The notes under the pieces are model-generated. The model made no database searches. It worked only from the letters and a program-made list of their open reading frames with translations, and was not told the origin of the DNA. Position numbers and translations under genes: made by a program. Shown in pieces: positions 57,993 to 64,000 of a stretch of DNA of 64,000 nucleotides (positions within the stretch are counted from its first letter, which is position 1; each line of letters opens with the position of its first letter). The stretch is from Galaxea fascicularis (Eukaryota; Cnidaria; Anthozoa; Scleractinia; Euphylliidae), in NCBI GenBank assembly GCA_948470475.1, contig OX419341.1:23696388-23760387 (forward strand), read 5' to 3'.

Positions 57993-59643
57993 TCAGGACA
58001 CAATAGGGTGAACTGCCCCATTTAATGAAGGAGCGTTCTTAAATTCAATAAAACAAGTTTCTGATGATTCGCATGGAGCACCATCCAGTTCAAACAACAT
58101 TACACTGACAGATTTTGACTTGAGTGATAGCACATTTGCTGGCACAAACATTGAAATCTGGGGACCAATCCCTGGCCAGTAACGACCTAAATTGAAGCCA
58201 TTAACAAAAGCTTGCCCTTTGCTCCATCCAGGTAGGTAAAGAAAGGTGTCATGTGAAGAATTTACAGAAAATTCTCCATGGAAGAAGGAAGGAGCAAAGT
58301 TGTTCTTCGTGTTAAATTCACCACTCCTGCTTTTAATAGGATGGCTTGGAAATTCAAACATGGCAGAAAACAGATTTTCCAAGTCAATGGGATATATCTG
58401 CCAGTTCATCAATATTGATCCATTTAAAGTGACATTACCAAGGATACCCTTAGGGTCTGCAATGCCTTTATTCAATCTCCCCATGTTCTCCACAAGAATA
58501 TCGAGCTGTAACATGTCTCCAATGTTAAGAGTTACAGTCTGATATTTTGGATGGCGGAACATTGTAGCCTGACGGGCTTTTCCAACATAAATAATGGCTC
58601 GATCACGTACTAAGCTACTGATATTCATAACAACCCTTGATTGAGCAAATCTTGGAGGAATTTGTGTTCTGTAGAGAATGAATCCATATCTCTGTCCAAT
58701 CTGTTCCATAGTTACAGGAAACGAAGAATTCACAGGTCCATCAGGGGAAAGCTTTGGTAGAGCATCAAGGAATGTAAACATCTGAGTCATCTGAACTTTA
58801 CCATATGCAGACTTGGTAGTGTTTGGAGGGATGGGGATGTTGGGTATTTTTTCATGTCTTGCAATAGTCTCTCGCAGAATGTGAAATTTTGTAGTTGTGT
58901 CACCAGCCTCTGTCAAAGGGGCATCATAATCGTAACTTGTAATACTTGGCAATAACCCTTGTGAATTGGTGAAACCTGCGCCATTCATGAACCCAAAGTT
59001 AGTGCCTCCCTCATACATGTAAAAGTTTACAGAGGCGTTCATGGACAGCATTTTATCAAGAGTGCTGGCAACAGCTTTGGCAGATCGTCTTTGGAAATGT
59101 TCACTCCAGCGGTCCAACCATCCTGGGTAGAATTCAGTATTGACCAGGGGTCCCTTGGGGGAGAATTTGCGCATGATTGCAAATTATTTTGTTTCTGGGT
59201 TTCCTCCAATTCCAAAGTCTACAGTCGCATATAGAGAGGGGATGGTTCCACACCTCAATAAAGCCACCCTGTCACCATCTACTGTAAAAAGGATAACATC
59301 GTCACCCAAGTATTCACGGAACACTTGCTCAAGAAACTTCAGATAATCGTGATCACAAGCGGGGTAATAACCATATTCATTCTCAACTTGAACTGATATG
59401 ATTGGCCCGCCGTTTGAGTACAGCAATGGCCGAAGTTTTGGCAATAGAATGCTCATCCACGACTTAACATAGGTGAGGTACTGTTCATAGTCCGTGGATC
59501 GCAAAACAATCGACGTATTTTTCAGCAACCATGGCGGATATCCACCAAACTCCCATTCTGCACAAATGAAAGGCCCTGCTCTAATAGCGGAGCTCCAGCG
59601 GCCCGAAGGGCCGCAAAGCGGAGCCCCATACCTGTAGAAACCG

Positions 59644-59675
<32 letters not shown>

Positions 59676-62209
59676 ATCTTGGCTAGCGGTATTGCTCGTG
59701 GGCGCGACCGACGACGATGACGTCGCACAATCGTCGCACAATAATTAATAATACCCTAATAATAATAATAATAATCCAAAATGGCGGCCATACTCCAGCT
59801 GACCATCTAGCTAGTTTACTGCGGACATCTTTGATATTAGACATCCACTGACATCCATGTCAATGTCAATTGACACCTGTCAAAACAACGTATCCGCTGA
59901 CCAGTATCACGTGACCATATTGCGGGCTCAAGTTATGAGCTGTCGAGGACAGCTGTTTTTTTTTTGAAGTTGACCGCTGACCAGGTACTCGTTTTCAATT
60001 CGATCGCAGGCTCAAGCCAAGCCAAAACGAGGCGTAAGTTTTCGCCAGGATCAACAGATCTCCGTCCTGTAAACAATTTGCCGCCTACCTTGACTACTTC
60101 TCAGTTCGTTTTTTGTTTAAACCGATGAGAATCAACCTTTGGATGTTAAGAGCAGGAAATTGGATTGCCTGGCTTTGCTATTTTATAGTTTACGGATCTG
60201 CGAGAGAAAAGATCGTGTGGTTCGGCAGGGTTTTAATCATGCAGGCGCTGTCTTCTATCGCTCACTTTTGCTGTGGATTAAACTGGATGGTTTTGCCGCT
60301 AAAAATCCTTAATTGAAGAGGCTTCCTTGGTAGACATGGGAAGTAAAACAAAGTGACGGTGAAAAACTTCAAGGCCCGATAAGGATTTGTATCTGCTTAG
60401 CAAATGAATACGTATACTTTTGTGTGAACTGACGGCTTCTGCTTTAGCTCTGCGTTCGGAGTGATTGTTGACTGACTTAAACTGTCCGCAGGTTAGTATT
60501 CCTGTTGTGTCTTTTATATCACATATGGTGATTTGTCTCTGTGACTACGAGTTATGTTTGTTACTTGTCTCAGTTTTCCAATTTCTACAAGGAACGCCGT
60601 AGAAACATTCGCTGGCATCGTTCTTTGTTTTCTTACCTTTTGTTGTTTTCATGTTGTTTGGATGAACTAAAAACGCTCGTCTTTTTTCCAAATGCATATT
60701 TTTGCTCCAATATTTCATTTTGGAGCCTTAAACTCTTCGTTTTCCCTGCTGTCGCTCATTTTTTTGGGCAAAGAATTGGTTGAAGAAAAGCCAAGCGAAG
60801 CCCGGACGGTTTATATCCTCGGCTTCGCTTTGTTGACAATATTGGAAACTCGCAAAAGAGTAATCAACAACTCATTGCCAAATATAAACACGATTTTTAA
60901 CAGCTGCAGCATTGAAAATGCCAGCAATTTGTTGTCCATCAAAAGCAATTCTCGTTGTTAGTTAAAAAATCCCAGATTTTTAAGGCTATTGCAATAAAAA
61001 ACTTCGTCCTTTGTTCAATGTTTACGGCTGAAAAATGTTTTTCAGAAATCCTGAGTCAGATGTTATCATTAACAGTGATGTCAAAAATAATACCACCCAC
61101 GACTTGTAGTCAAGGTTTGTTGTTTGCAATATTTGTAAGTGATCGAAGTCAAGAAAAAAACGATTCTCAACATCACTCGATCATTGCAGTTGATCACCTG
61201 AGTTGATTCATGGCTAAAATAGTATGCTCGATCAGTCTGTCGCAGTCACTTTTCTCAATGAAAAGTAAAGTCGATTTCGCTCAACGTTTTTCCATGTTAT
61301 TGTAAAAAGGACATCTACGGCACTTTCTATCGTCTTTACTGCATGTAAATAGATCACAAGAATAACACAATAAAATGTTCAAAACAAGGCGAGCAAAGTA
61401 CTTTTGTTCTTTTATGGGCGGTGTCGAAGAGAGCTCACTTTGAGGTTTTATCGCACTTTCGCTGTAAAATATTTTTTGATAGATTAAAATGTCACCGATA
61501 CATGTCGATTGTGAAGTTGGTTTAATAGTGGGACACTAGAACTGTTAACCTAGTTAAGTGATTTTTACCACTTGTATCGAAATGTAATCCAGGGTGTAAT
61601 CAGATGTAATTAAACTGTGATGAAGAAAAGTTTGTTAATCGTTTTTGCTCATCATAATCATATAGTTCCTGTGCCACAAAGTAGTGGTGGGAATCGGTTG
61701 AGATTTCACAACCGATCGATCATCGATTATAATCGAAGAAATCTGCCAATAAGCATTTCATATATATAGAGAAGTCCTTACTGAAGCCATGGCTCGAGTC
61801 CTGTGGCATTGCCACATTAGTTTATCTGTAAATGCTAATATTAAGGAAATAACTATGGAGCTCCGCTTTTAGGCTTGCCTAAATATATATATTATAAATA
61901 ATCACCAGAAGTCCAACACTGTTTGCGAGCTCGATAAAAGTCACAAGATCTGCATCGCCCTCAAAGTTGTATCGGCCCTGAATTGGTTCGTGCACATTCC
62001 AAGCAATGTAAGTTTGGACAGCGTAGCCTGTCTTTCCAGTAGAAACGAGGAACTCTGAAGTAATGCAGGCAACCGGAGATGTAACGAAATGGTTCTCCGT
62101 CTTTAAGGAAACAATCGTTTTCGTAGTCGATAATAAAAGAACGTTCCTCGGAATAGTGTAAAATGCACAAAAATGCCAACAGTGGAACGAAAACTTTCAA
62201 CGGCACCAT
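57993..62209 (-). pseudogene. GLB1L-like: Second GH35 beta-galactosidase copy, disrupted
   Basis: Two blocks, 62209 to about 61898 and about 59590 to 57993, together cover a full GH35 protein. The 5' block has a signal peptide ([20 protein letters not shown]), then FIIDYEND and [10 protein letters not shown]. It lost 26 nt near 62023 relative to copy 1 (the KMKAGGLN segment), causing a frameshift, and resumes with [10 protein letters not shown] in another frame. The two blocks meet codon for codon (GTGATTA then TTAGAGC) across a 2.3-kb insertion without usable splice sites. The 3' block has [19 protein letters not shown] and NTEFYPGW, so both catalytic Glu are kept, but an in-frame TAA lies at 59184-59186. 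The jelly-roll C-terminus is intact. Three independent lesions make this a pseudogene. The long open 3' part suggests the loss was recent. Confidence 0.85.
59588..61897. mobile_element. 2.3-kb insertion within the GH35 copy 2 pseudogene
   Basis: The insert begins TAGCGGAGCTCCAGCGG on the plus strand and has GGAGCTCCGCTTTTAGGC near its other end, giving short inverted ends AGCGGAGCTCC. AATA may be duplicated at the junctions. Inside are a (TAA)n run near 59752-59774 and short open frames I cannot assign. No transposase was recognised, so it is a non-autonomous or decayed element. The exact right boundary is uncertain because an AT-rich stretch lies between the GGAGCTCC motif and the GH35 sequence. 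Confidence 0.6.
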
Positions 62210-62296
62210 AACCTGCGATCAGGCTTTTTTTTTCGTTTCCTTGGTAGACCTTTCCCGCGGGAAGGACGAAACGAAAAATAGAGCCTGATACCACAG

Positions 62297-63546
62297 GCAG
62301 CCCAATCGTGGTGTGTGTCACCAAAAGTTGATACAGAAAAATTGACCGTTAAAAACCTAGAATTCCAACGAACCGAGTAGCGGTGGAAATATTTATATTC
62401 TAATCAAATAAAGCCTTCCTACCTTCACTCTACTGTTTCTTGTCCCTTTCTGGGACGTCTAAATGCAATATCCTCGCTTTTTTCAAATCCCAGGTCACTG
62501 TCCATTATAAATAAAGGGAAGGCCGGAGACTCGAGATCGAACCAGTCACCGCTCGAAGGCCAATAAATTCCCAAAACAGCGGAGTATACGCCTCAAATTG
62601 CCAGCAGCGGCCGCGTAGATAAATTTCCTTTCTTTTTTCGCCAACTTGTCCGAAAATTCGACCAACACGAACGGGGAATCGCTCGTTTCACCGCTCAAAT
62701 TTGACCAATTCGGCGACTCCATGATGCGTGAAACACGGTGTCCCTACACGAGATTCAAATACTCTGGCTTAGTGACCGCGGCTGCTCGGCAAAAGGGACA
62801 CTTACTCGGGGGAGGGAAGGTCCTTTTGTCCACATGCACTCCGCTGCGCTGGGGGAGTGCTATGCGTTAGATTTGACCGGAAATAAAAATATGTTTAATA
62901 ACTGTTGATAGCTTGCCACGATATGGCCTTAAAAATTAAACATATTTTATTTCCGGTCAAATCTAACGCATCGCACTCCCCCAGCGCAGCGGAGTGCATG
63001 TGGACAAAAGGACCTTCCCTCCCCCGAGTAAGTGCCCCTTTTGCCGAGCAGCCGCGGTCACTAAGCCAGAGTATTTGAATCTCGTGTAGGGACACCGTGT
63101 TTCACGCATCATGGAGTCGCCGAATTGGTCAAATTTGAGCGGTGAAACGAGCGATTCCCCGTTCGTGTTGGTCGAATTTTCGGACAAGTTGGCGAAAAAA
63201 GAAAGGAAATTTATCTACGCGGCCGCTGCTGGCAATTTGAGGCGTATACTCCGCTGTTTTGGGAATTTATTGGCCTTCGAGCGGTGACTGGTTCGATCTC
63301 GAGTCTCCGGCCTTCCCTTTATTTATAATGGACAGTGACCTGGGATTTGAAAAAAGCGAGGATATTGCATTTAGACGTCCCAGAAAGGGACAAGAAACAG
63401 TAGAGTGAAGGTAGGAAGGCTTTATTTGATTAGAATATAAATATTTCCACCGCTACTCGGTTCGTTGGAATTCTAGGTTTTTAACGGTCAATTTTTCTGT
63501 ATCAACTTTTGGTGACACACACCACGATTGGGCTGCCTGTGCTGAT
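62297..63546. mobile_element. 1.25-kb hairpin element with about 590-bp arms
   Basis: The left arm (62297-62887) and right arm (62948-63540) are inverted copies with few differences. GGCAGCCCAATCGTGGTGTG at the left mirrors CACACCACGATTGGGCTGCC near 63520. The loop between ATTTGACCGGAAATAAAAAT and its complement is about 60 bp. The same 74-residue frame occurs on opposite strands in the two arms (62646-62870 and 62963-63187) because of the symmetry; it resembles no known protein. Confidence 0.85.
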
Positions 63547-64000
63547 ACAAGTCTTCTACGGTGCGTCTACCGCCCACTTTTTTGATTGATTGACATTTTC
63601 CAAAATCAGCCAATTAAAATTACTTCCGTTACGTGCTACTCGCGAGTTCTCGCGCGTGAATTGCAGAGGAATGAACAACACGCCATTTTTCTTTTGTGAA
63701 CGTCGTGTTCCGCATTATTCATTGTTGTTGGGGAATAATAGTGGTTTTCGTTCCAAAGGAAGCGCTTTTAACAAATTTTATGAACACTGGGAAAGGTGAT
63801 ATGTGATTCGAAAGCGCATGTGATGATGATATCTTTGTTTTGGTTATGAAACACAACTGATGATTCGGCTAATCGAAGGAAGGTGATTTATTAAGCTTAC
63901 AGTTGTCGATGTATTTACTTTATATTCTTACGTACATGTATCTCTTCAGATAACCCTACTTCATGTCTTCCCCTCGAAATACAATGGTAAAGAAACTTTG
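63547..64000. other. Right edge of the window, nothing recognised
   Basis: Non-coding by inspection. A 69-residue open frame at 63590-63799 has no recognisable motif. Confidence 0.45.

Noticed and set aside
59588..61897. Intron of a functional GH35 gene
   Set aside because: The GH35 blocks abut codon for codon with no GT-AG pair that keeps the frame, and the insert has transposon-like ends; the related copy has no intron here.
62646..63187. Conserved 74-residue protein present twice
   Set aside because: The two frames are mirror images forced by the hairpin symmetry, so their identity is not evidence of selection.

Overview
The window is animal nuclear DNA, most likely from an anthozoan cnidarian such as a stony coral. 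This is inferred from intron-rich genes with GT-AG splicing, AT-rich non-coding DNA, many small palindromic DNA transposons, and a gene set (a TSSK-type sperm kinase, CCDC169, brambleberry, a death-effector/NHL protein, GH35 beta-galactosidases) that fits an invertebrate with flagellated sperm. Nothing bacterial or viral was recognised. The species cannot be named from the sequence alone.

Layout. 1-1.58 kb: no gene seen. 1.58-5.88 kb (-): CCDC169, seven exons. 6.12-8.66 kb (+): a two-exon testis-specific serine/threonine kinase, head to head with CCDC169. 9.31-14.77 kb (-): four exons encoding a 746-aa protein with an N-terminal death-effector-like domain, a long coiled coil and a six-bladed NHL propeller. 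17.60-21.93 kb (-): brambleberry, the KAR5/GEX1-type nuclear-fusion protein, four exons. 22.06-29.08 kb: a 7.0-kb DNA transposon with inverted termini and a 9-bp target duplication; it carries a ten-exon gene for a 994-aa protein with a RING-like C-terminus. 31.2-33.2 kb (+): an intronless GH35 beta-galactosidase with one in-frame stop. 34.88-41.22 kb: a large palindrome with about 2.7-kb arms around a 30-bp minisatellite. 42.56-56.69 kb: a 14-kb fold-back structure whose arms are arrays of one 20-bp repeat in opposite orientations (1.5 kb and 10.4 kb). 57.99-62.21 kb (-): a second GH35 copy, broken by a 26-nt deletion, an in-frame stop and a 2.3-kb insertion. 62.30-63.55 kb: a 1.25-kb hairpin element. 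Small inverted-repeat elements are scattered throughout.

How it fits together. The left 22 kb is an ordinary gene-dense segment with a reproductive flavour: a sperm-kinase family member, CCDC169 and a gamete nuclear-fusion protein. From 22 kb rightwards the DNA is dominated by mobile and palindromic sequence. The two GH35 copies lie in opposite orientation on either side of the two large fold-back structures.

The observations most worth a second look are: the 7-kb transposon and its unusual protein; the death-effector/coiled-coil/NHL architecture; and the two giant fold-back structures, especially the 10-bp-phased 20-mer array. Exon joins were worked out by hand from splice consensus and reading phase. 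Families were assigned by recognition of motifs, not by a database search.
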